Source of the DNA: Candidatus Altimarinota bacterium
GTDB taxonomy: Bacteria > Patescibacteriota > Gracilibacteria > BD1-5 > UBA6164
Direction of reading: 5' to 3'
Assembly: GCA_024710565.1 (NCBI GenBank)
Contig: JANJUN010000010.1
Location: 1-58,681 of the forward strand
DNA: 58,681 nucleotides
Part shown: positions 14,128-26,752 of the stretch, one piece after another
How positions within the stretch are numbered: position 1 is the stretch's first letter
How the letters are laid out: each line of letters begins with the position of its first letter
Made by a program: the position numbers and the translations under genes
The notes under the pieces: generated by a model
What the model saw: only the letters and a program-made list of their open reading frames with translations
Database searches by the model: none
Told to the model about the DNA's origin: nothing

Positions 14128-16848
14128 ATGAAAAAATATTTTTTGTATACTTTGATAGTTCTTCATATTGTATTGATAAAAAATGTGTCCGCACAAACTG
14201 ATTTTTTAGTAAAAAAATCATCTTCTGGTGATGAAACCTATACCAATGAAATAAAGGAAGTTTCTCTATGAACTCCTCTTTCTTTTCAAATAAGTAGTAT
14301 CTGATGAAGTACGCAAAAAGAATTTCAAGTCACTTTTCCAGCTTGATTTGTTTATAATAGTCATTCTATCGCTGGCAATTGTAACACACAAGTTACGGTT
14401 CAAAATAATAGTTTTTTTAAATACCATTTTAGTGGACTCAATAATTGTGTCTCTGAAATTACTTTTAGCTATACTCCAAATCAAAGTGGTAATTATGTGA
14501 TTAGTATTTTTGAAGGAAATACCCTTACCCAAAATGTAAGACTTTGAATAAGTGCGCAAAATAGTATCATAAAAGCGCTTTCTCTTGACCAAAATAATAA
14601 TGGATTTCTCGACGGATATGAGATAAATTTTTCCTATCCTATCACAAATACATGAGATTATAACAACGTAAAAATTGGTGGAATATGAGCCTCTTGATAT
14701 GTTGGAAATTCTCTCTCTTGAATCATTACGTTTGCAGATAATACCTTTCATACCGGACAACTTCCGCAAATACTATCGTCTCTCGGGGTATTTTGAAATG
14801 TAGGAGTATTAAATAATTTTTCTGTTATCGAAGAAGATAATGCTGCTCCACTCCTAGTAAAAATAAATGGAAGCACTCTCACCAATACCGGATACATTGG
14901 AAATGGAAATATAGTCTTTGATTTCTCAGAAAGACTGAACCCCGATAAAAAAGATTTTTTGATAAAAAATGGAAATAGTATCATTTGATGAACCTATACT
15001 CTCAATGAAGCAATCCTAACTTTTACTCCAAATTCTCCATTTAACGTAGGAAATTATGAGTTTATTATTGGAAATACCGTAGAAGATTTTTCTCATAATA
15101 CGATAAAAAACCTCTCTGCAAAAACCCTTATCATGACGGGAAATATTATATGAAACTGTATATGACTTCCCGCAAACGCTTCTTGGAATAGTATTTCTCA
15201 AATAAATAGATATTGGGATGGTATTTCTTGGAGTCCATCAAGTCTTATGGGTGTTTATAACGAAACCTCCTCTGTAAATGAATGTAGATTTGTTTGTAAT
15301 AGCTGATTTCTTTATGATGCTGGAAACAATCTTTGTCGTGATAATCAAACTCCTAGCTGATGAAGTCTTGGAACTGGAACATGAATTCTCATCAATAACG
15401 GAAGTCAAAATACTCAAACAAGATATATTAACCTTGCTTTACTAGCATCTGATAATGTGTGAGTAAGTGAAATGATGATTTCAAACGAAAGTAATTTTTC
15501 TCTGGGAGTTTGGGAAAACTATTGAGCTAATAAAGCATGGACTTTGAGCGAAAGTAGTGGAAATAAAACAGTATATGTAAAATTTAGAGATGCTCTTTGA
15601 AATGAAAGTCCTGTTTATAATGATAGCATTGTTTATACCCCTCTTGAGAGTTATATTACCTTTGGAACGTGAGTAAATATTTATAGTAATAGTCTGGATG
15701 TATCTTTATTTTGAACGTGTAGATTGATCGATAACTATGGAGTAGAAAGTCCTATGAATATTATAAAATATAGCGTAAACAATATCGTTTCTGGTTCTTT
15801 TAACTGTACAAATTACTCGTGGAGTGGAACCGCTCAGATAGAAAAAAACACCACAAATACCATCAAAATATGGTTTGAAAATAACGCTCTTATATCAAAT
15901 ACTTTTCATATTGTACATCCAACTCCGCTCTGTAATACACCAACCAATGGAGTTGCTCTATGAGTATATCCAAATTGTGATTTTCGTTGTAATTCCTGAT
16001 ATATAAAATCTGGAAATAGTTGTATAGTACAAGATTCTTGAGGAAGTGGATGAGGAGGATGATGATGAGGTGGAGGTGGTGGTGGAAGTATATGAGACTT
16101 TTATGTCTGTAATGTAGCACAACTCCAATGTGTTTCACAAAATGGTAGCTATATCTGGCAAAAAAAACCATGAGTTATGTGTTCATGATGATTTTTATGA
16201 CAAAAATGTAGTGCTGAAAATATCCTTGCTTGAACTTCAGACAATACTCAAAACAACTGATGAAGCATTTTTAATGGAAATGATTCCGATATAAAAGAGA
16301 TCACCGATTACTTACTTTCTCATATAAATACGTCTCTTCATAAAGCTATCAATGATCTTTCCAATATGATAGACTACCCTCACAGTGATTTCATTCACTC
16401 TGATGCTAAAATACAAGAACACTATTTTATCGTATTAAAAAACTATCGTGCACTTTTTGAAAATATAAATTCATATCTCACTTCCAAAGAAAAAACATTT
16501 CTCTCAGAAGCAAAGAAGAACTACACGGCATTTCATTATTCTCATAAAATATTACTATGATGGGAAGAGTCTTATATCACTAAAGTAAAAAAGTGAAATG
16601 ATATCATATATGAAACAAAAATAATATCACTCCAACCGACACTGAAAAAAATTGAAAATATAATAATACAAAGATATAAAACAAAACTTTCTTCTGGAAA
16701 AATATCGCTCTCACAATATAAAGAACATATATCTCATTATAACAGTTTTATTTTATATCTCTCTATTTTTAAAAAAGAAAAATCAAGTTCTGCTCAAGAG
16801 TTTGGAAAAAAATCTCTCCAACAAGTTATCAAAGATTACTCTTTATAA
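14128..16848 (+). CDS. Large secreted Ig-like protein with a 13-residue poly-Gly linker
   Basis: Continuous 906-codon reading frame with TGA=Gly from MKKYFLYTLIVLHIVLIKNVSA to TAA 16846; poly-Gly tract at 16048-16086 mixes GGA/GGT/TGA codons. Confidence 0.85.
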
Positions 16849-16866
16849 AAAAGAAACTAAAAGTTA

Positions 16867-16898
16867 AAAAAAATCATTCCTATGAATGATTTTTTTAA
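16867..16898. terminator. Bidirectional terminator between convergent genes
   Basis: AAAAAAATCATTCcTATGAATGATTTTTTT hairpin flanked by A and T tracts. Confidence 0.75.
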
Positions 16899-17629
16899 CT
16901 TCCCGAAGCACTTTTTGTTTTTGATGGCCATTTCTTCCAAATCCTTTCTAAATACCCTACATTTACCATGATAATTTCTAATAATTTATCATATTTATTT
17001 CTTTCTCTTTGCATATGAGTTTTATCCTCATCTTTTTTTATTTGGTGTTTATTTAATTTCAGTACGTCATAGGCTACTTGTTTATTTACTTCCAATTTCG
17101 TAAGTATCAGATTTTTACAAGATGTATCAGATAAAAAATATTTTGTTGACTCATCTGCTGGAATAGATCATCCAAAACAGTTAATCGTTTGTTGTAAAAC
17201 TCATGCCTCAGATGTGGCTCCACATACTCAAAGATACTTCATTCCAAATTCTCCATAGATATCAAATTTATCTTCTATCACATCTATTGCGTTCGTAAAA
17301 GGTTCCTTTGAGTCTTTTCCAAAATAATAACTTTTATTATCTTCTAAATTTTTAAAATACGTATCTACCTCTTTGTCTATTTTCTTAAATTCTTTATCAA
17401 GAATAATTTGTGCCATTATTTCAAAATAATTACTACTGGCCAAACAAACAAAGTCTTCTATCGTTCTCGTAGACCCATCTTTATTGGCAGCTAAACATTG
17501 CTCAAATGGTCATTTGTATTGGCATAAATCAGAAACAACAAAAGTATTTTTTTCTTCTGCAAACGCATAAAAAAAGAAAAAAAACTTACATATTATCAAA
17601 ATAGATAGTATTTTCACTCTGATATTCAT
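16895..17629 (-). CDS. Secreted hypothetical protein
   Basis: MNIRVKILSILIICKFFFFFYAFAEEKNTFVVSDLCQYKGPFEQCLAA...; TAA at 16895. Confidence 0.75.
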
Positions 17630-17631
17630 AA

Positions 17632-17874
17632 TTATTTTTTAGAAAATATTCCTACTAAAAAAGCTATCACTCTCCCAAAAACACTCAAAGCCCTTTTTGA
17701 TGATGTGTGAACAACCGGAGACATTTTTTGTTTGATGTCTTGAGAAATTTCTCTTCATTTCTTTGTTTGAGAAAGTCAAAAAATAGACGCAATAGCTGAA
17801 CCAATAATCATAGTAGTTACTATTTTATCGACCTTTCTTGCTCCATAATTGATTTTTTTATTTTTTGAAAACAT
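17632..17874 (-). CDS. Small YtxH-like membrane protein
   Basis: MFSKNKKINYGARKVDKIVTTMIIGSAIASIFGLSQTKKGREISQDIKQKMSPVVHTSSKRALSVFGRVIAFLVGIFSKK, 80 aa. Confidence 0.6.
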
Positions 17875-17905
17875 ATCTTATCCACATAAAAAATATAAAT
17901 CTCTT

Positions 17906-18340
17906 TTACCCTTCCATTTTATTTATCTTTATAGCTTTTGAATCAAATTTAAGTTTTGGTATCGTAATAACTAAAAGATTATTTTGCATATATGCTTTTA
18001 TTTTATTTAAAGCAAGATTCTCTGGTAATATAATATTTCTGACAAATTTTCCCCAAAAACACTCACTATTTCTGAGAACAATTCATTCGATATCATACTC
18101 AGGAGTTTTTTCTCTGGTTCCTTTGAGGGTTAAAATAGTTTTATTTATAGAGAGATCTATCTGGTCTTGTTCTACTCAAGCAATAGGTGCTACGATAAAA
18201 ACTTCATTTTCTGTTTCTAGCACATCTAAAGCTACCTGTCCTACTTCTTCATCGATAATTTCTTCTTTTGAATCTAAAACATCTACTTCCAAATCTGGTG
18301 GTGTATTTTGTTCTGATGATACTCAAAATAACTTAAACAT
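17906..18340 (-). CDS. Hsp20/alpha-crystallin family small heat shock protein
   Basis: FIVAPIAGVEQDQIDLSINKTILTLKGTREKTPEYD...ECFWGKFVRNIILPENLALNKIKAYMQNNLLVITIPK is typical Hsp20. Confidence 0.88.
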
Positions 18341-18450
18341 AATTTTTTATGTTAATCAAATAAATTTTCTTTCTTTTATTATAGAAATTTTTGTAAAAAA
18401 ACAAATAAAATGATACAATTTACGTAAATAAAAATTAATCCTCCTAAAAA

Positions 18451-19602
18451 ATGCAAATACCAGATATAAAAAATACCCTGATATCAAAAATAAAAGGCTT
18501 CAATACGGAAAATTTGAAAAGTATTTTTCATACCGAATCCAGTATTTCTCTCTCTCAAAAACAAAAAATACAATTATTTGATTCTCTGTACAATTTAATC
18601 AACTCCTGAATTCCAATTACCAATTCTCTTTCGATACTATTATTTCAAACAAAAAATAAAAATATCAAATATTTACTCGAAACGATTCTCAAAGATATCA
18701 GTAAATGAAAAAAACTAGAAGACTGTCTGAAAAATTTTCCTAAAAGTTTCAATAATTTTGATATCTATATGGTTAGGATGTGAGAAGTAACGGGAAAAGT
18801 TTCTTCCGCCTTGGAAGCCATTAAAGAAAGAGAAGAAAAAAATGCTGAACTCAAAACAAAAGTTATCGGAGCCTTGATTTACCCAGCGATTATTGTCAGT
18901 TTATCGATATCTATGATTATTGGGTTTATGCTCTTTGTGATACCAAAAGTACAAAAAATGTACGCTGACGCAAAAGTAAGTCTTCCGAATCTCACTCAAA
19001 ATGTGATAGATGCCTCTCGCTTTTTACAAGAAAATTATCTCTTACTTATCGGAGTTCTCATAGTCGCTATTAGTGGAATAATTACCTTTAAAAAACACCC
19101 ACTGACAAAAATATACTATGATTATTTTATCCTCAAAATTCCACTATTTGGACCGCTTATAAGAAAAAAAATACTCGCTATTTTTTCAAATACGCTCTGA
19201 ACGCTCTTACAAAATGGGATTATGATCAATGAAGCCTTAGATATCACAAAAAAAAGTCTTGATAATATGTATTATGAAAAAAGAATTGGTGATATTTCTG
19301 ACGAATTAAGCGAAGGAATCGCACTGAGTGAAAGTATGTGAATAAAAAAACTCAAAGATTCTCTAGAAGATCCTTATTTCCCTCTTGAACTTGCTTCTAT
19401 AGTAAAGATATGAGAACAAACAGGAAAACTTCCAAATTTACTTATAAAAATTTCTCAAAAGTTTAACAAAGAAATAGACGTCATCGTAAAATGACTTTCA
19501 ACCGCTATCGAACCGATTGTAATCATTGCAGTATGAGCGATAGTTGGAACCATGGTAATGGCAATACTTCTTCCCTTTTTCAATATGGTGAATGTCGTAT
19601 AA
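18451..19602 (+). CDS. Type II secretion system F / type IV pilus assembly protein PilC
   Basis: LFDSLYNLINSGIPITNSLSI...MVRMGEVTGKVSSALEAI...EALDITKKSL...KIGEQTGKLPNLLIKIS...GTMVMAILLPFFNM. Confidence 0.92.
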
Positions 19603-19637
19603 AAAAATAAGAAACAAAAAAGTTTCTTATTTTTTTA
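19603..19637. terminator. Terminator
   Basis: AAAAAATAAGAAAC-AAAAAA-GTTTCTTATTTTTT. Confidence 0.75.
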
Positions 19638-20547
19638 TTATTTTTTTCATATCTTCTTTCAAGTCTCCTATAAACTCTTTTTTTTCTCCATAGAGTTCAA
19701 TTTCTAATTTGTAGGAATGAAGTGCCTGTCTTTTCAAGTGGTATTTTTTTTCGACTTCTTCATTTATTTTTTTATTTCCATAGACTTTATCTCCAATAAT
19801 CGGATATCAAATACTTGATAGATGAACTCTGATTTGATGGGTTCTTCAAGTTTCAATTTTTACCTCAACGAGAGTGTATTTTTCATCAAGAGTATCGAGT
19901 ACTCTTACATGGGAAATAGCAAGTTTTCCATTGATAGGATTTTTAGTGGTCATTTTAATCTTATCAATCGGATGCCTTCCGATAAAACTCTCTATTTTAA
20001 ATTCATTTTCTTTTATAATTCCCGAAACGATTGCTAAGTAATATTTCCCTATTTTTTCTCTTTTTTTCATCACTTCTTGAAGATACAACATCATTTTATC
20101 CGTTTTTGCAATCATGATAAGTCCTGACGTATCTTTATCGAGTCTATGAACAATTCCTGGCCTTTCTACTCATCCGATTCAAGCTAAATCTTTTATATGG
20201 TATAAAAGTGCATTTACGAGCGTTCCACTTTTCCCCTCTGGTCAAGGAGTTGAATGGGTATTGATTCCCGCGTCTTTATTGATAATAGCGATATTTTCAT
20301 CTTGATAGACAATATCGAGAGGAATATTTTCTGCTGAAAGCTCCAGTTTTTCCAGATGTATGGTCATAATAATTTCATCTTTGGATTGAATTTTTAAATT
20401 CTTAGCAATAATTTTTCAGTTTACACTTACTTCCCCAGCATCAATAATTTTTTGAATATAACTACGAGAAAAATCAGTGAAAAGAGCAGATAAATACATA
20501 TCTACTCTTTGTTTTTCTTTTATGTAGGTACAAAAGTGAATTTTCAT
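19627..20547 (-). CDS. RluA-family pseudouridine synthase
   Basis: MKIHFCTYIKEKQRVDMYLSALFTDFSRSYIQKIIDAGEVSVNGK (S4-like); MIAKTDKMMLYLQEVMKKREKIGKYYLAIVSG; includes the HRLDKDTSG region. Confidence 0.9.
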
Positions 20548-20548
20548 A

Positions 20549-20950
20549 TTATAATCCTAAACTTTTTTTAATATCATCAATTTTTTGTTCGTCTTGTCAT
20601 TCAATAGCTTTTTTTGCTTGTTCATTTTTATATATTTCTCAAAGAGTAATCCACTCTTCTTGTTGTTTTTTAAGGAGTTTTTTAATATCTTCTGGGTGTT
20701 CTGCCGCTAGTTCTCTAAATTTTACTCTTTCTTCTACAAATACTTTTGTGAGTTCATCAAATTGAAATTGTGACAGAGTAGGAACTGCATCTATTACTCT
20801 TTTTTTCTCAGAAATATTGAGTGATAATGAATTTTTCAATAAATCTAAAAATTCTAACTCATCTACTTCAACGATAGGAAGATGAAGTTTAATTAAATCT
20901 AAAGCAATTGCATCGACTTCATTGGTAGTTAACATTTGATTTTCTGACAT
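20549..20950 (-). CDS. Hypothetical cytosolic protein
   Basis: MSENQMLTTNEVDAIALDLIKLHLPIVEVDELEF... to TAA 20549; 134 codons. Confidence 0.75.
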
Positions 20951-21025
20951 ATAAACTTTGATTATTTATAAAATATGATTAAATTATAACTAATTTTTTT
21001 TTATTTCAATTTTTTTTGTTTTTTT

Positions 21026-21583
21026 ATGTCAATTTTCAAAACATCGTGAGTAATATTAAAAATAAGTTTATTAAAAGAAACTGAAATTTTGTTTGATGTT
21101 TTTAGTTATGATTATTGAAAACTCAAGCTGAAAGCTAAAAAATCTAAAAAAGAAAAAAATCTGGATGTTTGATATATTATCAATTTTGAAGTCAACGTAA
21201 AAAAAGAAAATCACATTCACGAAATAAAAAACATAAAAATAAAAAGCGAATTTGATTATTTATGAAAAGACTATGAAACTATTTTTGAGTATTTAGAACT
21301 TTTAAAATGAATTGATGAGAAGTGTCCTTTTGGTATGCCTATTTATGAAATATTTCATATTTTACAAGAAATAAATAATTTTGAAAATATTACGAGTGAA
21401 AAAATACTTTTCTCACAGTGAAAAATACTTCATATTTTATGACTTCTCCCCGGAGAACATAAAAATGAAAAAATACAAAAAATACTTTCTTTTATCTCAA
21501 AAGAAAGTATTAAAAATATTCTAAAATTAAAATGACTGGATGAAAAAACTAAAGTTGATTTAAAAAATGTTTTAATGAAATAA
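21026..21583 (+). CDS. Possible RecO-like protein
   Basis: MSIFKTSGVILKISLLKETEILFDVFSYDYGKLKLKAKKSKK resembles the RecO N-terminal OB fold; 185 sense codons with TGA=Gly. Confidence 0.55.
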
Positions 21584-22000
21584 CTTACAATCTTTTTTAT
21601 CGTATCCATATTCCTCAAAAAATGCTTTTTCGTCTCAATAGGGTAAAAAATTTTTATGATGTTCTGGAGGAATAAAATTTGGATCTTTTTTACTTTGTAT
21701 TCCACACCAGTAAATTTCAGTTTGAGCAACAATTTCTCTAATATAATTTATAACTCAATTTCCATAACTACAGTACGCACAGTTTATTTTTTGGAGCATA
21801 CTCAAATACGGCAATCTATGTCTATCAAATTTTATATATTTGTTTCTATCAACAAGCGGAAGCCCATATAAAGGAAAACAAATTCTGTGATAAATCTCTA
21901 CCAAAACATCCAAAATAACAAATCCAAAAAATACCGCATATATAAAAGGTGCTGATATCGTATGTCTTAAAAATCTTTCTCTGTGACGAAGATGTTCCAT
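21572..22000 (-). CDS. Conserved hypothetical membrane-associated protein with CxxC
   Basis: MEHLRHRERFLRHTISAPFIYAVFFGFVILDVLVEIYHRICFPLYGLP...INCAYCSYGNGVINYIREIVAQTEIYWCGIQ...; TAA 21572; 3' end overlaps the convergent gene by 12 nt. Confidence 0.8.
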
Positions 22001-22145
22001 ATAAAAATATTAAAAAATATGTATAGATACAAGTCTTTTATATATAAAATTTAAAAAAAATCAAGATTTTAAATATCAAGTTTCTTTGCGTAGAGAAAAA
22101 AATATGCTATAATGACCAAGATACAATATTTTACCTAGCAAACAT

Positions 22146-24578
22146 ATGAATATTTTTTGAATTTTTTGAGTAATAATTGCTGTATTTTTACTAATTATTA
22201 GTATTTATATTTTAAGAAAAAAAGAAAATCTAAGAAGAACTCTAAGATTGTCTTTTTTGCGCGTAACAATGCCAAAGAAAAATTCTGATTTAGATGAAAA
22301 ACAAGAAACTCAAAAAGATTTCAAAGAAACTATTTCCATCATGGAACAGCTTTTGGCAAGTCTCAAAAGTATTCAATCCAGCAAAATAAAAACAAAAATT
22401 CTTGGACAAGATCATTTTTCTCTAGAATACGTTGCTCATGAGTGAGAAATATATTTTTATATCGTTTGTCCCTATGAGTACAGGGATTTATTTGAAAAAC
22501 AAATCAATGGTTTTTATCCAGATGCTATTATTGAAGAAACTCCTGAAGTCAATATTTTTTCGGGAAGAAAATATTATATTGGAACCTATCTTGATCTCAT
22601 AAAAGATTTTTATTATCCTATTAAAACATATCAAAAACTTGAATCAGACCCAATAAATACCATCACCAATGCTTTTTCAAAACTCGCAGAAGATGAATCG
22701 AGCGTGGTACAAATACTTTTAAAACCAGTAAGTGATGATTGGCAAAACGAATGTTCAGAAATTTCTAGTAAAATAATGGAAGGGAAAAAGGCTCGTTTCT
22801 CTCTCAATCCAATAAAATTTATCATCTCTTTATTTGAGCTTTTTGTTATAAATAGCAATGAACAAAAAGATACTTCCCCTCAAAATAAAACCAGTGCCCT
22901 TACTCAAGAAAGAGCTAAAACAGTGGATGAAAAGGCAGAAAAAACAGGATATGAAACTATTATCAGAATTATTACTACAGGAAATAACCTCTCTTCTGCT
23001 CAATCTAATCTCGTAAATATTATCTCGAGTTTTAGGCAATTTAATTATCCTGATTTTAATGGATTTGTTTCAACGATACGACACCATGAAGATGCTTTGA
23101 TGAAAAACTATATTTTTCGTTATTTTAAAAAACCTTTCTACCTCAGACAAGATCTGATGAATACAGAAGAAATAGCCTCTATTTTTCATTTTCCCCATAT
23201 TAAATACAATAAAACTCCTGAAATAAAATGGCAAAATTTTAAAATAGTAAAAGCTCCGAGCAGTATACCAAAAGAATGACTGATACTATGAGATAATATT
23301 TATAGATGAGTAAAAAAAGAAATAAAAATTAAAGATGAAGATAGATTTAGACATTTTTATGTTATCGGGCAAACCGGTACGTGAAAATCTTCTATCCTCC
23401 AAGTAATGGCAAGACAAGATTTACAAAATGGAAAATGAATTGCTGTAATAGATCCTCATGGGGATTTAGCAAAAGATTTAATTCCTTTTATCCCAAGAGA
23501 AAGAGCTGATGATGTCATCATTTTTAATCCTGCCGATTATGAAAGACCTATGGGGCTCAATCTTCTGGAAGCGCACACTCCAGATGAAAGAGATTTAGTC
23601 GCACAAGATGCCCTCAATATTATGATAAAATTATTTTGAAATGAAGTGTTTGGTCCACGTATTCAAGATTATTTTAGAAACGGAGTTCTGGCTCTCATGG
23701 AATACCCTGAATGATGAGCTCTCACTGATATCGTAAGACTTTTTACCGATGAAGAATTTCAAAAAGAAAGAATTCGTCATGTAAAAAATCCAATAGTAAA
23801 AGCTTGGTGGGAAAAAACATATGCTTCAATGTGAGACAGAGAAAAACAAGAAATGATTCCTTATTTCGCTGCAAAGTTTGGTTGATTTATTACCAATACC
23901 ATGATGAGAAATATCATCGGACAAACAAGATCAAGTTTTGATATCAGCGAAGTTATGAATACTTCAAAAATATTAATGGTAAATCTTTCAAAATGAATTT
24001 TGTGAGATATAAACTCAGAACTACTCGGTCTTATTCTTGTTTCAAAAATACAAATGGCTGCTATGAGAAGGCAAAATATGAGCAAAGAAGAAAGAAAGGA
24101 TTTTTTCATGTACATAGATGAGTTTCAAAATTATATTACTCCTAGTATTGAATCAATATTATCTGAAGCCAGAAAATATCGTCTTTGACTTGTATTGGCA
24201 CATCAATATTTATGACAACTTGAAAAATCTGACGCACTTACCAAATCAAACTTAAATCTCAAATGAGCCATATTTTGAAACGTTGGAACGATAATGAGTT
24301 ACAAAATCGGACCTGAAGATGGAGAATTTATGGAAAAATATTATGCACCAGTATTTTCCAATCAAGATCTTGTAAATATGGATAAATTTAAAGCAGTAAT
24401 GAAACTTTCCGTTGATAACCAACCAACCACTCCATTTTCTATCATCCCAAAAAATCCATATTTAGAAAAGTGAGACGAAAATATTGCCAAAGCTTTTTAT
24501 GAACTTTCTAGATTAAAATACGGAAGAGACAGAATGTTTATACAAAAAGAGATAGAATACAGAATCTGAGTTATGTAA
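22146..24578 (+). CDS. VirB4/TraD-like (DUF87-type) AAA ATPase with N-terminal TM
   Basis: HFYVIGQTGTGKSSILQVMARQDLQNGKGIAVIDPHGDLAKDLI (Walker A; last Gly is TGA), FFMYIDEFQNYITPSIESILSEARKYRLGLVLAHQYLGQL; 810 sense codons. Confidence 0.9.
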
Positions 24579-24589
24579 TAAAAAAATAT

Positions 24590-25057
24590 ATGAAAAATAA
24601 TGAAATATTGCGTCTTTCTGAAGTGTTTTCAGAGAAGTGAATAGCCAATGAAAAACAAAGAGAATATTTTTGTACTCTTGTTATGAGAATATTATCTCCA
24701 GATGAAAATATAGATACAATAATCGCAGAAAACCTAAATATAATTCGGGTACGATATGATTATTGATGAATATCTATGGGAAGAAGCTTAAGAAGTATCG
24801 TTCTAGATAGTGCCCTAAAAAATCTAAAAGATAAAAATTATTTGAAAACCAAAGAATGCATACGTATATTACTAGCTATGTATTATAATAAAAATTATAT
24901 AAATAGTCATAATTGGTATGATTTTAAAGTAGAGGAATTTCCCTATGATAACTTCGAAATTTATATATTAAGTGCCGTATGAATGCTTCTTGATATTGAT
25001 GAAATACCCGATATTCAAACTTATGATACAAAATCTATTTTAGAAATATGTGAATAA
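24590..25057 (+). CDS. Hypothetical protein
   Basis: MKNNEILRLSEVFSEKGIANEKQREYFCTLVMRIL... to TAA 25055. Confidence 0.7.
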
Positions 25058-25084
25058 CTCTTTTTATATTTTAAACTTATTTTT

Positions 25085-25879
25085 ATGCAAAATACAAATT
25101 TATTGGAAGAAAATACAAAATTAAAAAAAGAAATTCAAATATTACAATCCAAGATGGCTCGAGTAAAGATTTGGATGGAAAAAGAAGTCAAAGCACAAAC
25201 CCATAAAATAGCAAAAAATAAAGCCTCCAAACTCACCTCTTCGGTAAAAGAGGATTTCTTAGCTGAGAATTTTGAGGAAGTAATAGCCAGTAGAATCAAT
25301 GATTATTTTGGAGACTTACTTCTTCTCAATGCACCAAAAGGAACTATTGAAGGGATTACCTCAGCAGAAATAAATTTTTTTAATATGATGAAAAACCCAA
25401 CTATTGATGGATTTGCTGTAATAAGTGCGTATCATAAAGTTTTAGATCTCTTTATCGAAAGTTTTATCACAAATAATTTTAGAAAATTTGCCAAGAAAAA
25501 ATGACAAACCATCCTCAGAGTAAATGATCCTTTGGAAAAATCGCTCAATCTCATTGTAAATTCAAAATATATCATGAGTGTTGGAAGACTCTATGGAATT
25601 TTAAAAATGATTAAAGAAGAACAAAAATTATACGATTATGGAAAGTGTTTTAAAGAATACCTAGAAAAATATTCTCAATTACAAGAAATTTTACTCAACG
25701 ATGAGTTTTTTGAAAAATTTACCAAATTAAATAAATCAGAAGTACTTTCTAGCAAAAGACATTCAGGAACGATTTCTAAAAAAGATACTACCGAGGCCAG
25801 AAAAATACTTATCTGAGATTTTAGAGATAAAAATTCTATGATTTATAAAATATTAGAATGACAAAGTGTATTATATTAA
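25085..25879 (+). CDS. Hypothetical protein, coiled-coil N-terminus
   Basis: MQNTNLLEENTKLKKEIQILQSKMARVKIWMEKEVKAQ...; joins two track ORFs through TGA; TAA 25877. Confidence 0.75.
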
Positions 25880-25911
25880 AAAAGACTAAGCTCTGCTTAG
25901 TCTTTTTTGTT
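25879..25911. terminator. Terminator
   Basis: AAAAAGACTAAGC-TCT-GCTTAGTCTTTTTTG. Confidence 0.8.
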
Positions 25912-26662
25912 TTATTCTTTGTCTCATTTTTGTCACTGGATCAATAAAGGAATTTGGTTCTGGCAACATCTCCTGTTCTATAATATTTATTCTGGAAATA
26001 ATTTCTGTTCTGAGGCTTTTTTCACGTTCTGTTTGTATACGATGGAGTTCTTCTTGAGTATGTGAATAATTAGAATGGTAGATATGGTATAATAACTCAA
26101 TCTCCTTTTTTAAATCTCCAGAGGTTCTAATAAGTGATGTTTTATTCGAAATAAGATTTGTATACACTAATTCCTCCTCCCAAGTTCCTATTTCTCACAA
26201 TACTTTTTTGAGTTTTAACATGAGTTTTATTTGTTCTTTTCTATTTCCAGAAATCTCAAATTGTTCAGAAATATACAATAAAATTCTTGCATACCTCTTT
26301 ACAAGATCCTCTAAAGTAGGTTCCTGAGTAAGGGTTAAGAGTTTTTGAAATTTATCAGCATAAAATGGAAATTTTTTCTCTAATTCTGATAGATATATTT
26401 CTTCTTGTTTTTTTTCTAAAACATTTGATGTATTTTTAACTTGATGAGCAGTCGGAGAAATTCACATAATTCATTCTACCAAAGTTTTTGTTTGTGCTAT
26501 ATTTGCATCAAATAAAGAAGCATCGATATCAAAACCATCAAATATACTTGGTTTTTTTTCTTCCTCTATGGTAACTTTACCGATACTTTGAATTCTTTTT
26601 TCAAAATCAGCATCTGGTTCAAAGAGCTTTGCAAAATCTGCATAATTTTTATTTCAATTCAT
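25886..26662 (-). CDS. Hypothetical protein
   Basis: MNGNKNYADFAKLFEPDADFEKRIQSIGKVTIEEEKKPSIFDGFDIDASLFDANIAQTKTLVEGIMGISPTAHQ...; TAG stop at 25886. Confidence 0.75.
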
Positions 26663-26752
26663 AATTTTTATTTCAATTCATAACTATATGAGTACATTTT
26701 CGTTCATGTACTCTAGGAAGATTGTATCATAAAAAAAAGAAAAAATCAATTA

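Noticed and set aside
14266-14769. 167-aa minus-strand ORF in the track
   Set aside because: Antisense to the large secreted protein gene, whose TGA=Gly frame is open for 906 codons.
26641-26685. Short tandem duplication TTTTTATTTCAATTCATAA at the start of the 25886-26662 gene
   Set aside because: Real repeat, but more likely replication slippage in AT-rich DNA than a functional element.
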